Source: Gammaproteobacteria bacterium
GTDB lineage: Bacteria; Pseudomonadota; Gammaproteobacteria; Pseudomonadales; UBA5518
Length of the DNA stretch: 64,000 nt
NCBI GenBank assembly: GCA_016718385.1
Contig: JADKDK010000006.1
Coordinates: 124,001-188,000 of the forward strand
Direction: 5' to 3'
This document shows positions 16,824 through 26,337 of this stretch, one piece after another; within the stretch, counting starts at the first letter, position 1; each line of letters starts with the position of its first letter. Under the pieces are notes generated by a model. That model did no database searches. It saw nothing but the letters and a program-made list of their open reading frames with translations, and had not been told where the DNA came from. A program made the translations under genes and the position numbers.

Positions 16824-18451
16824 GATTTTCTCCGCAGGGGTTCGCTGGTGCTGTTTTCGGTGAACACGGCTTCGGGGTGGGCGCGGAAGTGCTCGAGGCA
16901 GAAGCGCTCCTGCGGCTTTTCCGAGGCCGTCTTGGGAATCTCGGGCATGAGCTGGATGTAGCCCGGCACGAAGTTCGATTCGAGTGCCGCGCGGCAGTGG
17001 CGGTAGAGTTCTGCCACGTCGAACGCGGCGCCGGGCGCGGGAACCACCGCGGCCACCACGTCCTTCTCGCCGGGAACGCCGGAATCGGCTTCGATGCCGT
17101 AGACGTAGACGTCGTCGACGCCGGGATGCTCCGCGATGGCCTTCTCGACGAAAGCGACGTTGACGAAATCACCGTTGTGGCGGATGCCGCCGCCCTTGCG
17201 GTAATCGAAGTAGAGCCAGCCCTGGGCATCGCGATGGCCCACGTCGCCCATGCGCAGCCAGCCGCCGGCGGTCTTCTTCGCGGAAGCCTCGGGGTTTTGG
17301 AAGTACTCGACGGGCGGGCAGCTGCCATCGGCGTTGCGGAACACGATCTCGCCCTGCTCGAACGGGGCGCACTCGCGGTCGTCTTCGTCGACGATCCTCG
17401 CCTCCAGCGTGGGCGGCGGCTTGCCGATGCTGCCGACCGGACCGACGCCGGGCGGGTTGAAGCTCATGCCGCCCTCGGCCGCGCCGTAGAACTCGAAGAT
17501 CTGCACGCCGAAGCGCTGCGCGAATTTTTGCCAGATCGCGGCGGGCATGCCGGCGCTCAGCACCAGGCGCACGGGGTTGTCGGCGTCGTCGGCGCGCGGC
17601 GTCTCACTGTAGACCGCGGTGGTCATGCCCCCGAGCAGATTGAAGGTGGTGCATCCGTAGCGGCGACAGATGTCCCACAGGCGCGACTTGGTGAAGCGGC
17701 GGCTGATCACGCCGCGCGCGCCCAGTGTCAGCACGTTGCCCAGCGTGATCAGCTGCGCGTTGGCATGCGTGAGCGACAGCCCGGTGTAGAAAACGTCCGC
17801 GGCGCTCCAGCCGATCAGCGGCCCGATGGAGCCCACCGCATGGAAGCGCAGGTAGTTCGCGAGTATCGCCTTCGGATCGCCCGTGGTGCCGGAGGTGAAC
17901 AGCATCTGCATCGTCTGCTCGGGGCTGTCCACCGCCACCGGCAGCGCGGGAACCGCGACAGGCAGCACCTCGTCCAGCCAGCGCGGGCTCACGCCCGATG
18001 CATGCAGGTGCTGCACGGCCCCCGTGCGCAGCACCCAGACCCAGCGTATCTGCGGCAGCGCGCGGATCACGGCCATCAGGTGGCCGAGCGCATAATCGGC
18101 GCAGATCACGCCGCGGCAGCCGGAAAATCCGAGCATGAACGCGAGCTTCTCGCCGCGGGTGCGCGGGTCTATCGGCACGAACACGGTGCCGGCAATGCTG
18201 GAGCCGACCATGGCGTCGACGAACTCGGGGTGGTTCTGCATCAAAAGCGCGAAGCGATCCCCCGCCTGCATGCCGGCATCGCCCAGCGCCTGCGCCACGC
18301 GTTGCCCGTTGTCGCGCAATTCGCGGAAGCTGCGGACTTCCTCGGCGAACCCGCCATCGGACTTCACATCCACGAAGGTCAGCACATCCAGGTCCGGATG
18401 TTCGGCCGCCTGCCTGGCGATCAGATTGGCGAGAATGCGCTCGTCACTCAC
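16820..18451 (-). CDS. AMP-dependent acyl-CoA synthetase/ligase
   Basis: A 543-residue adenylate-forming ligase (ANL superfamily) that would activate a carboxylic acid to its CoA thioester. Visible are the phosphate-binding loop LFTSGTTGDPKA, the FEFYGAAEGG aromatic motif, WLRMGDVGHRDAQGW, and the C-terminal lysine segment PKTASEKPQER. The hinge region reads YRKGGGIRHNGDFVN and departs a little from the usual D-R-x-K-D pattern. Overall it is most like carnitine/crotonobetaine-type (CaiC-like) ligases. It is coupled to the downstream reductase and 79 bases after the thiolase gene, so it probably supplies the CoA ester used by the thiolase and dehydrogenase. Confidence 0.9.
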   Translation of the reverse strand: MSDERILANLIARQAAEHPDLDVLTFVDVKSDGGFAEEVRSFRELRDNGQRVAQALGDAGMQAGDRFALLMQNHPEFVDAMVGSSIAGTVFVPIDPRTRGEKLAFMLGFSGCRGVICADYALGHLMAVIRALPQIRWVWVLRTGAVQHLHASGVSPRWLDEVLPVAVPALPVAVDSPEQTMQMLFTSGTTGDPKAILANYLRFHAVGSIGPLIGWSAADVFYTGLSLTHANAQLITLGNVLTLGARGVISRRFTKSRLWDICRRYGCTTFNLLGGMTTAVYSETPRADDADNPVRLVLSAGMPAAIWQKFAQRFGVQIFEFYGAAEGGMSFNPPGVGPVGSIGKPPPTLEARIVDEDDRECAPFEQGEIVFRNADGSCPPVEYFQNPEASAKKTAGGWLRMGDVGHRDAQGWLYFDYRKGGGIRHNGDFVNVAFVEKAIAEHPGVDDVYVYGIEADSGVPGEKDVVAAVVPAPGAAFDVAELYRHCRAALESNFVPGYIQLMPEIPKTASEKPQERFCLEHFRAHPEAVFTENSTSEPLRRKS

Positions 18452-18530
18452 GTGTGCGATCTGCCCCTGTTGTCGTTATGTTCCGGTGCGGCCCGCTGCC
18501 CGCCCGGCAGCCCGCGCGGTGCCGCCCCAC

Positions 18531-19763
18531 TCAGCGCGAAAGCAGCGTGAGCACCATCGCTGCGGCATCCGTCCCGATGTAGCCGCCGCCGTTCTCGGCG
18601 AGCGCGACCTTCGCTCCGACGACCTGGCGCGCGCCGGCCTCGCCGCGCAGCTGCTCGGTGAGCTCCACGATCTGCGCGAGCCCGGTCGCGCCGATCGGGT
18701 GCCCCTTGCGCATCAGTCCGCCCGAGGTGTTGACGGGCTTCGAACCGCCGAGGCGCGAGTGGCCCTCCTGCACGAAACGCCCGCCCTCGCCCTTCGCACA
18801 CAACCCGAGGTACTCGTAGTACATCAGCTCGGATGGCGCGGAGGCGTCGTGCAGCTCGATGCAGTCGATGTCGGGCGCGCCGATGCCGGTGGCCTCGTAC
18901 AGCGCGCGCACGGAACCCTCGGCCACCGATTCCTCGCCCTCGGCGAAATCCCAGCCGCTGCTCAGCTGCGAGGCCTCCACCCTGATGGCGCGCCGCATGC
19001 CCAGTTCACGTGCCTTGCGTTCGCTCACGATGATCGCCGCGGCCGCGCCGTCACCGATCGGCGAGCACATCGGCAGCGTCAGCGGCCACGAGACCTCGCG
19101 CGCGGCCAGCACATCCGCCACCGTGATCACGTCGCGGTACTGCGCTTTCGGATTCAGGCTGCCGTGCACGGAGTTCTTGGCCGACACCATCGCGAACTGC
19201 TCGCGCGTGGTGCCGTAGCGCTGCATGTGCGAGAGCGCCCAGATCGCGTAGATGTCCATGAACAGCGAGCGCGTGGTGCCGGCTCCCGCGGTGTCGATCG
19301 GTGCGCCCAGCGCCTCGATGCGCCGCGCGATTCCGCTGACGACCCGGTCCATGGCTTCGACATCGACCGCGCCGCTGAACACCGAGAAGGTCTTGAGCTT
19401 GTCGGGGTGGTAGAGTTTTTCCGCGCCGCAGGCGAGCACCACGTCGTACAGGCCCGCGCTCACCATCGTGCAGGCCTGCTGGAACGCCGTCGCCGCCGTC
19501 GCGCAGGCGTTCTCGACATTCACAACCGGGATGCGCCCCACGCCGAGTTCGCGCAGCGCCATCTGCCCGGGCACGCACACCTGACCCGTGATCACCGCCG
19601 CCGCGGCATTGCCCATCCAGGCGGCCTGCACGTCCTTCAGCCCGATCCCCGCATCCGCGACCGCGGCAGTGATCGCCTCGCCCGCGAGCGACTTCAGCCC
19701 GCGGTCCATGTGCTTGCCGAAGTGCGTCATGCCGACGCCGGCGATCCAGGCGTTCTGTTTCAT
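18531..19763 (-). CDS. SCP2-type thiolase family protein
   Basis: A 410-residue thiolase-fold enzyme. The nucleophile is C87 in NVENACATAATAFQ, and the catalytic His is in GHPIGATGLAQ near residue 355. The final active-site loop reads ENGGGYIG, without the usual C-x-G Cys, as in many SCP2-type members. It would cleave a 3-ketoacyl-CoA or similar. ATG at 19,763 overlaps the acyl-CoA dehydrogenase stop (ATGA), indicating coupling. A much longer reading upstream merely crosses that gene. Confidence 0.92.
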   Translation of the reverse strand: MKQNAWIAGVGMTHFGKHMDRGLKSLAGEAITAAVADAGIGLKDVQAAWMGNAAAAVITGQVCVPGQMALRELGVGRIPVVNVENACATAATAFQQACTMVSAGLYDVVLACGAEKLYHPDKLKTFSVFSGAVDVEAMDRVVSGIARRIEALGAPIDTAGAGTTRSLFMDIYAIWALSHMQRYGTTREQFAMVSAKNSVHGSLNPKAQYRDVITVADVLAAREVSWPLTLPMCSPIGDGAAAAIIVSERKARELGMRRAIRVEASQLSSGWDFAEGEESVAEGSVRALYEATGIGAPDIDCIELHDASAPSELMYYEYLGLCAKGEGGRFVQEGHSRLGGSKPVNTSGGLMRKGHPIGATGLAQIVELTEQLRGEAGARQVVGAKVALAENGGGYIGTDAAAMVLTLLSR

Positions 19764-21025
19764 CCGCGCAGGCGCTCTTCGTCGATCAGGTAGTTGCCGC
19801 CCTTGATGGAGAGGATCTCGTTGCAGCCGTCCTCGATCATCGAGGCGCGCGCGTCGCGCAGCAGCTTCTCCATCGGGTATTCGCGCGTCAGCCCGTTGCC
19901 GCCGAAGATCTGCAGCGCGTCGCTGCACACCTCGAAGCAGTGCTGCGTGCCGGTGACCTTGGCGGTCATCGCGGCCTGCAGCGCCGGAACCGGCGCGGTG
20001 TTGTTGAACAGCACCACGCGGCGCGTCAGCGCGCGCGAGATCTCGACCTTGCGATACATGTGAAACAGGCGCTGCTGCACCGACTGGTGGCGGATGATCG
20101 GCACGCCGCCCTGCCTGCGCTCGTGCGCGTAATCGAGCGCGAGGTCGAAAGCCGCCTGCGCCACCCCGGTGAAGGTGCCGCCCATCAGCGCGTTGGCTTC
20201 GGTATGGATGCAGTAGACGGCCTTCTTGTAGGCCACCGGACCGGCCAGTATGTAGTCGCTCGACAGCTCGACGTTGTCGAAGAAGATCTCGCCCTGGGGC
20301 AGCGCGCGCTGGCCCATCTTCTCCAGCGGCTTGCCGCGGCTGACGCCGGGCGCATCCATCGGCAGCACGAGCACGCAGCCGTTGTGCGGGTCGGGGCCGT
20401 TGCCGGTATCGGCGGCGCAATAGAGGATGCACACCTCGGCGATCGGACCGTTCGAGACCCAGGCCGACTTCTGGCCGTTGACGATCACCGTGTTGCCGCG
20501 GATCGTCGCCACGCAGTTGGGGCGTCCGTACTGGCCGCGCGCATCGAGGATCTGCTTGTTCGGATCGAGGGAATCGCTGCCGTGGTCGGGCTCGGTGATG
20601 CCCCAGCAGCCGATCAGGGTGTCGGGGAAGCGCTCGAGCAGGAACCGGTTGTCGAACTTGGCCGCCAGGTACATCGGCAGGATCGCCGCTCCCATCGAGA
20701 TGGCGAGGCCCGCATCACCGTAGCCGAGCTCCTCGAAGATCAGCGGGAAGGCAACGCTGAAGTCCTCCGGCGAGAACGAGGCGAGGGTCTCCATGTTGAT
20801 CCCGAGATCGAGGTACTTGCGGCGCAAGTCCCAATAAGGCGACCCCGGCGCGATGACGTCCTCGGCGCTCATCCGGTCGAGCTGGATGCCTGTAGGGCGC
20901 ATCACGTTCACCGCGAACTCGTGCAGGGTCTTCTGGAATTCCGCGATCGCGGGGGGCAGGGGCGGCTCCGCCCCCGAAATCGTGAGCTTGCCCCGCGGGG
21001 TTTCGGGCCATTCGATGGCGCTCAT
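19760..21025 (-). CDS. Acyl-CoA dehydrogenase
   Basis: Flavoprotein of 421 residues. N-terminal helices, the middle segment GCWGITEPDHGSDS, a FAD-binding region (QSVQQRLFHMYRKVEISRAL) and the C-terminal QIFGGNGLTREYPMEKLLRD are all typical. It would introduce an alpha-beta double bond into an acyl-CoA. ATG at 21,025 has AGGAGG upstream and is preferred over an earlier in-frame codon. It is the first gene of the minus-strand lipid series, facing the AraC-type regulator across a 188-base divergent control region. Confidence 0.93.
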   Translation of the reverse strand: MSAIEWPETPRGKLTISGAEPPLPPAIAEFQKTLHEFAVNVMRPTGIQLDRMSAEDVIAPGSPYWDLRRKYLDLGINMETLASFSPEDFSVAFPLIFEELGYGDAGLAISMGAAILPMYLAAKFDNRFLLERFPDTLIGCWGITEPDHGSDSLDPNKQILDARGQYGRPNCVATIRGNTVIVNGQKSAWVSNGPIAEVCILYCAADTGNGPDPHNGCVLVLPMDAPGVSRGKPLEKMGQRALPQGEIFFDNVELSSDYILAGPVAYKKAVYCIHTEANALMGGTFTGVAQAAFDLALDYAHERRQGGVPIIRHQSVQQRLFHMYRKVEISRALTRRVVLFNNTAPVPALQAAMTAKVTGTQHCFEVCSDALQIFGGNGLTREYPMEKLLRDARASMIEDGCNEILSIKGGNYLIDEERLRG

Positions 21026-21156
21026 GGCGACCTCCTGCTTCCGGCTGTTCAAGTTGTTGCTCGGTATGCAAAGTCCTGACGATGCACCGGGGCCATCGCG
21101 ATGGCTGCCATTTATAGCGGAGCCGGGGCGCCGCGCAGATGTTTACGCACGACAAT

Positions 21157-21166
21157 TAACTTGTTA
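21157..21166. promoter_or_regulatory. Small palindrome in the ACAD/AraC divergent control region
   Basis: TAAC-TT-GTTA in an A/T-rich patch within the 188 bases between the acyl-CoA dehydrogenase start and the AraC-type start. It could be part of an operator for the adjacent regulator, though AraC proteins usually bind direct repeats. Short, so weak evidence. Confidence 0.35.
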
Positions 21167-21213
21167 GTTTGCGACAGCGCGATTGCGATAACGAACCATC
21201 AGGCACCGCCGCC

Positions 21214-22239
21214 ATGCTGCTGGAAACCAGGACCAGACCGGGCAATGTCAGGCACCTGATCTACGGGCTGAACCCGCTGATCAGCCTGCTGCGCCAGCAC
21301 GGCGCGGACGTCGAGGCCATGCTCGCGGCGGCACGCATTCCGCCGGGCGCGCTGGCCGACCCGGATTACAAGCTGAGTCCGGCCCAGGAACTGAGCTTCA
21401 CCGAGCGCGCGCTCGCGCAACTCGGGCAGCCCGACCTCGGCCTGCGCCTGGGGCCGCGCTACCACCTGTCGGCCTACGGCATGCTGGGGCTGGCCGTGAT
21501 GACCAGTTCCAACCTCGTCGAGGCCTTCGGCGTGCTGTTTCGCAACATCCTGATGACCTGGACCTACATGCACTGGTCGCTGCGCGCCGCGGACGAAGTG
21601 GCGATCATCGCGCTGCGCAAGCAGCGCGACCTGGGGGGCTGCCATCAGTACATGATCGACCGCGGGCTCGCGGCCTCGTACACCATCGCCGCCGAGGCGC
21701 TGGGCAAGCGCCTGCCGCTGATCGAGGTCAACGTGGCGCAGCCCGAGCCCGGCTATGCGCAGGCCTACGCCGAGTTCTTCGGCTGCCCGGTCAACTTCGG
21801 CGCCCCGACCAACGACTTCCGCTTCGCCGCGAGCTTCCTGAACGAGCCGCTGCTGCAGAGCGAAACCGCCTCGGCGCGCGTCTTTGCCGCGCAGTGCGAA
21901 CGCATCTGCGCGGAGCTCGAGCGCGGCGGCAGCTTCGCCGAGCTGATCCGCCAGCACCTGGTGCAGCTGCCGAACCAGCTCGCGAGCCTGGAGACCATCG
22001 CGGAACGCCTGTGCACCACGCCGCGCACGATCCAGCGCAAGCTCGCCGTCGAGGACACCAGCTTCAAGGAACTGCTGGAGGACGTGCGCAAGAACCTCTC
22101 GCTCGAGTACCTGCAGGCGACGGAACTCTCGGTCGAGGACATCGCCCTGCGCCTCGGCTACGCCGACGCGCCGAGCTTCAGCCATGCGTTCAAGCGCTGG
22201 ACCGGCAAATCCCCGCGCAGCGCGCGGGTTTCGTCATAA
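21214..22239 (+). CDS. AraC family transcriptional regulator
   Basis: A 341-residue regulator. An N-terminal effector domain of the arabinose-binding type (LIYGLNPLISLLRQHGADVE, with the AYGMLGLAVMTS motif) is followed by a C-terminal double helix-turn-helix (about 260-338: SLETIAERLCTTPRTIQRKL and VEDIALRLGYADAPSFSHAF). This type often controls lipid or fatty-acid genes. It is divergent from the acyl-CoA dehydrogenase/thiolase series and probably regulates it. ATG at 21,214 is preferred; a TTG at 21,169 would lengthen it. Confidence 0.92.
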   Translation: MLLETRTRPGNVRHLIYGLNPLISLLRQHGADVEAMLAAARIPPGALADPDYKLSPAQELSFTERALAQLGQPDLGLRLGPRYHLSAYGMLGLAVMTSSNLVEAFGVLFRNILMTWTYMHWSLRAADEVAIIALRKQRDLGGCHQYMIDRGLAASYTIAAEALGKRLPLIEVNVAQPEPGYAQAYAEFFGCPVNFGAPTNDFRFAASFLNEPLLQSETASARVFAAQCERICAELERGGSFAELIRQHLVQLPNQLASLETIAERLCTTPRTIQRKLAVEDTSFKELLEDVRKNLSLEYLQATELSVEDIALRLGYADAPSFSHAFKRWTGKSPRSARVSS

Positions 22240-22443
22240 GCACCCGCTGGCGCTCGGTGCCGCCGGCGCGATGTGGCTCGCGGTGTTTCACCCGTGGCTG
22301 TTCCTCGGCGCGCCGGCTCGAGCACCCGGCGCGACTACAGCGGCGCGGCTGTCGCATTACGGTTTTCTCAGGATCGCGCCGGTGCGTGGCTTCGGCGCTA
22401 TGCTGTTTCGCCCCAGCACGCATACCTTCAGGAGATCCGCTTC

Positions 22444-23574
22444 GTGGAGATCAAGACCGACTCGGCGCGCCCCATCACCTCCACGCGCGACCGCGCGCAC
22501 CTGCAGCGCGACCTGCAAGCCTGGCTGAAGCAGAAGCTCGGTGCCGACGCCCGCCTCGGCGAGCTGTCGGCGCCGCAGGGCAACGGCATGTCCAGCGAAA
22601 CGCTGCTGTTCGACCTGCAGTTGCGCGAGGACGGTGTCGAGCGTTCGCTGCGCTGCGTGGCGCGCCTGCCGCCGGATGCCGGTGCGATGCCGGTTTTCCC
22701 CGAATACGACCTGTTGAAGCAGTTTCGCGTGATGCAGCTCGCGCGCGAGCGTTCCAGCGCGCCGGTGCCGCGCATGCTGTGGTACGAGCCCGACACCTCG
22801 CACCTCGGGGCGCCGTTCTTCGTGATGGAACGCGCCGATGGCGAGGCGCCGCCCGACGTGCCGCCCTACGTGTTCGACTCCTGGCTGCTGCGCGCCAGCC
22901 CGGGCGAACGCGAGCGGCTCCAGCGCAGTGCGGTGGACGTGCTCGCCAGGCTGCATGCCATCGAGCTCGGCCCCGAGGATCTCGCGCTGCTGCGCCCGCG
23001 CGAAGCGGGGGCGACGGCGCTACGTCGTCACGTCGCCTCGCAGCGCAGCTATTACGACTGGGTGGTGGCGGGCGACGGCATCCGCTCGCCGCTGATCGAG
23101 CGCGGCTTCGCGTGGCTGGAGGCCAACTGGCCGAAGGACGAAGGCCCGGAAGTGCTGAGCTGGGGCGACTCGCGCATCGGCAACATGCTGTTCGTGGATT
23201 TCCAGCCCAGCGCCGTGCTCGACTGGGAGATGGTCGCCACCGGGCCGCGCGAGATCGATCTCGGCTGGATGATCTACATCCATCACTTCTTCCAGGACTT
23301 CACGCCGCTCGTCGGGCTGCCCGGCCTCCCCGACATGATGCGCCTCGATGAGATGTCGGCCGCCTACGCCGCCGCCACCGGGCACCAGCCGCGCGACATG
23401 GAGTTCTACACGTTCTATTCGGCGCTGCGTCACGGCATCGTGATGTTCCGCATCGGCCGGCGCCAGGCGCTTTTCGGCGAGAGCACGATCCCCGAGAATC
23501 CCGACGACATGATCCCGCACCGCCCCGCGATCGAGGCGATGATGGAAGGCAACTACTGGGATACGCGCCGCTGA
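22444..23574 (+). CDS. Phosphotransferase family protein (APH-like)
   Basis: A 376-residue aminoglycoside-phosphotransferase/choline-kinase-like protein. Visible are GNGMSSETLLFDL near the N-terminus, PRMLWYEPDTSHLGAPFFVM, the catalytic loop SWGDSRIGNML and the metal-binding DWEMVATGPREIDLGW. Members of this subgroup are often found next to acyl-CoA dehydrogenases and resemble the kinase part of ACAD10/11, which act on hydroxyacyl-CoA; that role fits the context but is inferred. GTG at 22,444 is chosen because AGGAGA lies 8 bases upstream. The 204 bases between this gene and the AraC gene show no coding signal. Confidence 0.88.
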   Translation: MEIKTDSARPITSTRDRAHLQRDLQAWLKQKLGADARLGELSAPQGNGMSSETLLFDLQLREDGVERSLRCVARLPPDAGAMPVFPEYDLLKQFRVMQLARERSSAPVPRMLWYEPDTSHLGAPFFVMERADGEAPPDVPPYVFDSWLLRASPGERERLQRSAVDVLARLHAIELGPEDLALLRPREAGATALRRHVASQRSYYDWVVAGDGIRSPLIERGFAWLEANWPKDEGPEVLSWGDSRIGNMLFVDFQPSAVLDWEMVATGPREIDLGWMIYIHHFFQDFTPLVGLPGLPDMMRLDEMSAAYAAATGHQPRDMEFYTFYSALRHGIVMFRIGRRQALFGESTIPENPDDMIPHRPAIEAMMEGNYWDTRR

Positions 23575-23587
23575 GCGCGCGCGACGC

Positions 23588-24532
23588 TCAGTAGCCCGCC
23601 TCACGATCGACGACGCCCCCGAGCGCCTCGCCGCGCGCGAAGCGCCCCACGTTGTCGAGGAAGCCCGCCAACAGCGCCGCAAAAGCCTGCGGTGCGCTCC
23701 AGGAGATGTGGGGGCTGAGCCGCACACGCGGGTGCGTGTAGAGCCAGTGCCCCTCGGGCAGGGGCTCGGGTTCGGCCACATCGAGCGAGGCGCAGGCGAC
23801 CCGCCCCGCGTCGAGCGCCACGCGCAGCGCCTCCTGGTCGACCAGCGCGCCGCGGGCCACGTTCACCAGGTGCATGCCTGGCTTCATGCGCGCCAGCGCC
23901 GCGGCGTCGATGAAATGCCGCGTCGCCGGCGTGGACGGCAGGCACAGCACGAGGTGATCGGCACGCTCGCACAATTCCTCCTTCGTGCGCAGCATGTCCA
24001 CCCCGGGTGGTGGCTCGGAGCGCGGCGAGCGCGCCAGCGCCACCACGTGCATGCCGAAGGCCGCCGCGCGCGAAGCCACCGCCGCGCCGATGCCACCACA
24101 GCCGGCGAGGCCCAGTGTCCTGCCGGCCAGCGTGCCGAGGTTCGCCTGCCACATCCGCGCCGGCGGTGCGCTGATCCAGTTCTGCGGCAACTGCTTTTCG
24201 AACGCCAGCATCACCGCCAGGACCCACTCCGCGATGGGCACGGCGCTGGCGCCGCGCGAGCAGGTGATCGTGACCTGCGGCGGCACCAGATGCAGCGGGA
24301 AGCTGTCCACCCCGGTGCCGAACACGTGCAGCCAGCGCAACCCGCTCGCCGCGGCGAGCAGCGCCTCCAGCCGGGGGTTGCCCAGCGCCGTCGTCAGCAG
24401 CGCCGCGCCCGGCAGCCGCGCCGGCAGCGGCTCGTTCGCCGCCACGCTGAGCAGGCGGGCTCCGGCGCCCTGGCGCGCGATGCCATCGGCAAGTCCCGGC
24501 ATCTCGAAATCGCTCAGTATCGTCAGTTCCAT
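23588..24532 (-). CDS. D-isomer-specific 2-hydroxyacid dehydrogenase family protein
   Basis: A 314-residue NAD(P)-dependent dehydrogenase. The nucleotide-binding motif is GLAGCGGIGAAVASRAAAFG, the substrate Arg sits in NVARGALVDQEAL, then the Glu in AEPEPLP and the catalytic His in LSPHISWS. It would reduce a 2-keto acid or oxidise a 2-hydroxy acid; the substrate is not evident. The start MELTILSD is chosen because the longer reading runs into the upstream gene. It lies 14 bases after the beta-lactamase-like gene and converges with the phosphotransferase gene. Confidence 0.9.
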   Translation of the reverse strand: MELTILSDFEMPGLADGIARQGAGARLLSVAANEPLPARLPGAALLTTALGNPRLEALLAAASGLRWLHVFGTGVDSFPLHLVPPQVTITCSRGASAVPIAEWVLAVMLAFEKQLPQNWISAPPARMWQANLGTLAGRTLGLAGCGGIGAAVASRAAAFGMHVVALARSPRSEPPPGVDMLRTKEELCERADHLVLCLPSTPATRHFIDAAALARMKPGMHLVNVARGALVDQEALRVALDAGRVACASLDVAEPEPLPEGHWLYTHPRVRLSPHISWSAPQAFAALLAGFLDNVGRFARGEALGGVVDREAGY

Positions 24533-24546
24533 CCGGGGTCTCCGTA

Positions 24547-25701
24547 TCAACGCCCGCGCGGCGGGTCTCGGCCAATGCACTCGTACAGCGCGCGTACCAG
24601 CAAGGCGGCGCGCGGATCACCGCCCGCCTCGAAGCGCATGCGGTTCATCACGTAGGCGAACGCCAGCCCCGCCTCCGGATCGGCAAAGCCCAGCGAGCCG
24701 CCGGCGCCCGGGTGCCCGAACGCGCTCGGCCCGCAGTCGGCGCCGAGCATCGGCGGCAGGCTGAACCCCAGGCCGAAACAGGTCTCGACGAAAATGACCC
24801 TGTCGGGACCCCGCGAGACCACGCGCGTCGCCTCGCGCACCGTCTCGGGACGCAGCAGCCGGATGCCGTCGATCTCTCCGATCGTCGCCGCGTAGAGCCG
24901 CGCGAGCGCGCGCGCCGAGCCCACGCCGTTTGACGAGGGCATCTCGGCGGCAAGGACGTCATCGCGGTTCCACATCTCGTTGTAGCCGAACAGCCCCGAG
25001 GGCCCGGTCATGACGCGCACTGTGAGGCTGTTGGCGCCGAGCACCGCCGCGGCGGAATGCTCGGCATCGGGCGGCACCAGGCGCGCGCAGCGCGCGCGCT
25101 CCGCCGCCGGCAGGCCGACCCAGTAGTCGAGGCCCAGCGGCGCGCAGACCGTGCGGGCCAGATACCGTCCCGCGCTCTCGCCGGTGATGCGCCGGATGAT
25201 CTCGCCGAGGATCCAGCCGAAGCTGCGGGCGTGGTAGCCGTGCGCGCTGCCGGGCTCCCACTCGGGCGCCTGCGCCGCAATCGCCTCGACCACCGGATCC
25301 CAGGCCAGCACATCGGCCAGTGCGAGATCGCCCGCGACCGCGGCCAGACCCGCCCGGTGCGAGAGCACCATGCGCGTGGTAATGCGCTCCTTGCCCGCCG
25401 CGGCGAACTCCGGCCAGTAGCGCGCCACCGGCGCATCGACGTCGAGCAGGCCCTGCTCGGCCAGGCGGTGGATGCAGACCGCGGTCGGGCCCTTGGCAGC
25501 CGAGAACACCAGCTGCACCGTGTCCTGCCGCCACGGTGTTCCGGCCACCGGATCGGCGGTTCCACCCCAGATGTCGACCACCGGACGTCCGTCCAGGTAG
25601 ACGCAGCATGCCGCGCCGATGTCGCCGTGAGCCGTGAAGTTGTGCGCGAAGGCCTCGCGCACCCGCTCGAAGCCGGGTTCTGTCAATCCGCTGACGTCCA
25701 T
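24547..25701 (-). CDS. Serine hydrolase, beta-lactamase/family VIII esterase type
   Basis: A 384-residue penicillin-binding-protein-like hydrolase. The S-x-x-K motif is SAAK in QLVFSAAKGPTAVCIH, the second motif lies around HGYHARSFGW, and FGHPGAGGSLGFADP is the usual third active-site region. Without a signal peptide it is likely cytoplasmic and an esterase rather than a true beta-lactamase. ATG at 25,701 has AGGAG upstream. It probably shares a transcript with the 2-hydroxyacid dehydrogenase. Confidence 0.9.
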   Translation of the reverse strand: MDVSGLTEPGFERVREAFAHNFTAHGDIGAACCVYLDGRPVVDIWGGTADPVAGTPWRQDTVQLVFSAAKGPTAVCIHRLAEQGLLDVDAPVARYWPEFAAAGKERITTRMVLSHRAGLAAVAGDLALADVLAWDPVVEAIAAQAPEWEPGSAHGYHARSFGWILGEIIRRITGESAGRYLARTVCAPLGLDYWVGLPAAERARCARLVPPDAEHSAAAVLGANSLTVRVMTGPSGLFGYNEMWNRDDVLAAEMPSSNGVGSARALARLYAATIGEIDGIRLLRPETVREATRVVSRGPDRVIFVETCFGLGFSLPPMLGADCGPSAFGHPGAGGSLGFADPEAGLAFAYVMNRMRFEAGGDPRAALLVRALYECIGRDPPRGR

Positions 25702-25790
25702 AGCCGCTCCTGCCGCGCGCACGTTGGTGACGCCATTGTGCCACCGCGCGCGGCAAGTGGATCGTGCGTCCGCCGCAACAGGGACGCCAA

Positions 25791-26276
25791 TCAGTCCAGC
25801 ATGCTGCGCAGCATCCAGGCGTTCTTCTCGTGCACCTGCAGGCGCTGCGTCAGGAGGTCCGCGGAGGGCTCGTCGTGCGCCTCGGCTGCCACCGCGATCA
25901 GGCTGCGCGCCGTGCGGATCACCGCTTCCTGGCCATCGACCAGGCGCTCGATCATGCCAATCGCATCAGGACTGCCGTCTTCCTCGGTGATTACCGTCAG
26001 CGCGGCGTATTCCCGGTAGGACCCGGGCGCGCGCAACCCCAGCGCGCGGATGCGCTCGGCGATCTGGTCCACCGCGAGGGCGAGCTCGTTGTATTGCAGC
26101 TCGAACATCTGGTGCAGCGTGTTGAACATCGGTCCCGTGACGTTCCAGTGGTAGTTGTGCGTCTTGAGGTAGAGCGTGTAGGTATCTGCGAGCAGGCGCG
26201 ACAGGCCCTGCGCGATCGCAGCGCGCTGCTCGCGCGGAATGCCGATGTCGATGTCGCGAGTTCCGGACTGTTTCAT
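25791..26276 (-). CDS. dps: Dps/ferritin-like DNA-protection protein
   Basis: A 161-residue Dps-family protein. The ferroxidase segment HNYHWNVTGPMFNTLHQMFE and the four-helix pattern are clear. It forms a dodecamer that stores iron with hydrogen peroxide and protects DNA. ATG at 26,276 has GGAGG upstream. It is divergent from an OxyR-type gene; the 127-base spacer holds two A/T-rich palindromes, so peroxide control is very likely. Confidence 0.93.
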   Translation of the reverse strand: MKQSGTRDIDIGIPREQRAAIAQGLSRLLADTYTLYLKTHNYHWNVTGPMFNTLHQMFELQYNELALAVDQIAERIRALGLRAPGSYREYAALTVITEEDGSPDAIGMIERLVDGQEAVIRTARSLIAVAAEAHDEPSADLLTQRLQVHEKNAWMLRSMLD

Positions 26277-26337
26277 TTGCGTTCCTCCGTGCCCGCATTG
26301 CAGGCTGTTTGACACGGGCGCTATCCTGGGCGCGACG

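Noticed and set aside
11592..16961. A 1,789-codon open frame on the plus strand
   Set aside because: It is antisense to the YCF48, DUF1329, MMPL and reductase genes, which match known families. Arg/His/Val-rich composition without domains is typical of antisense frames in GC-rich DNA.
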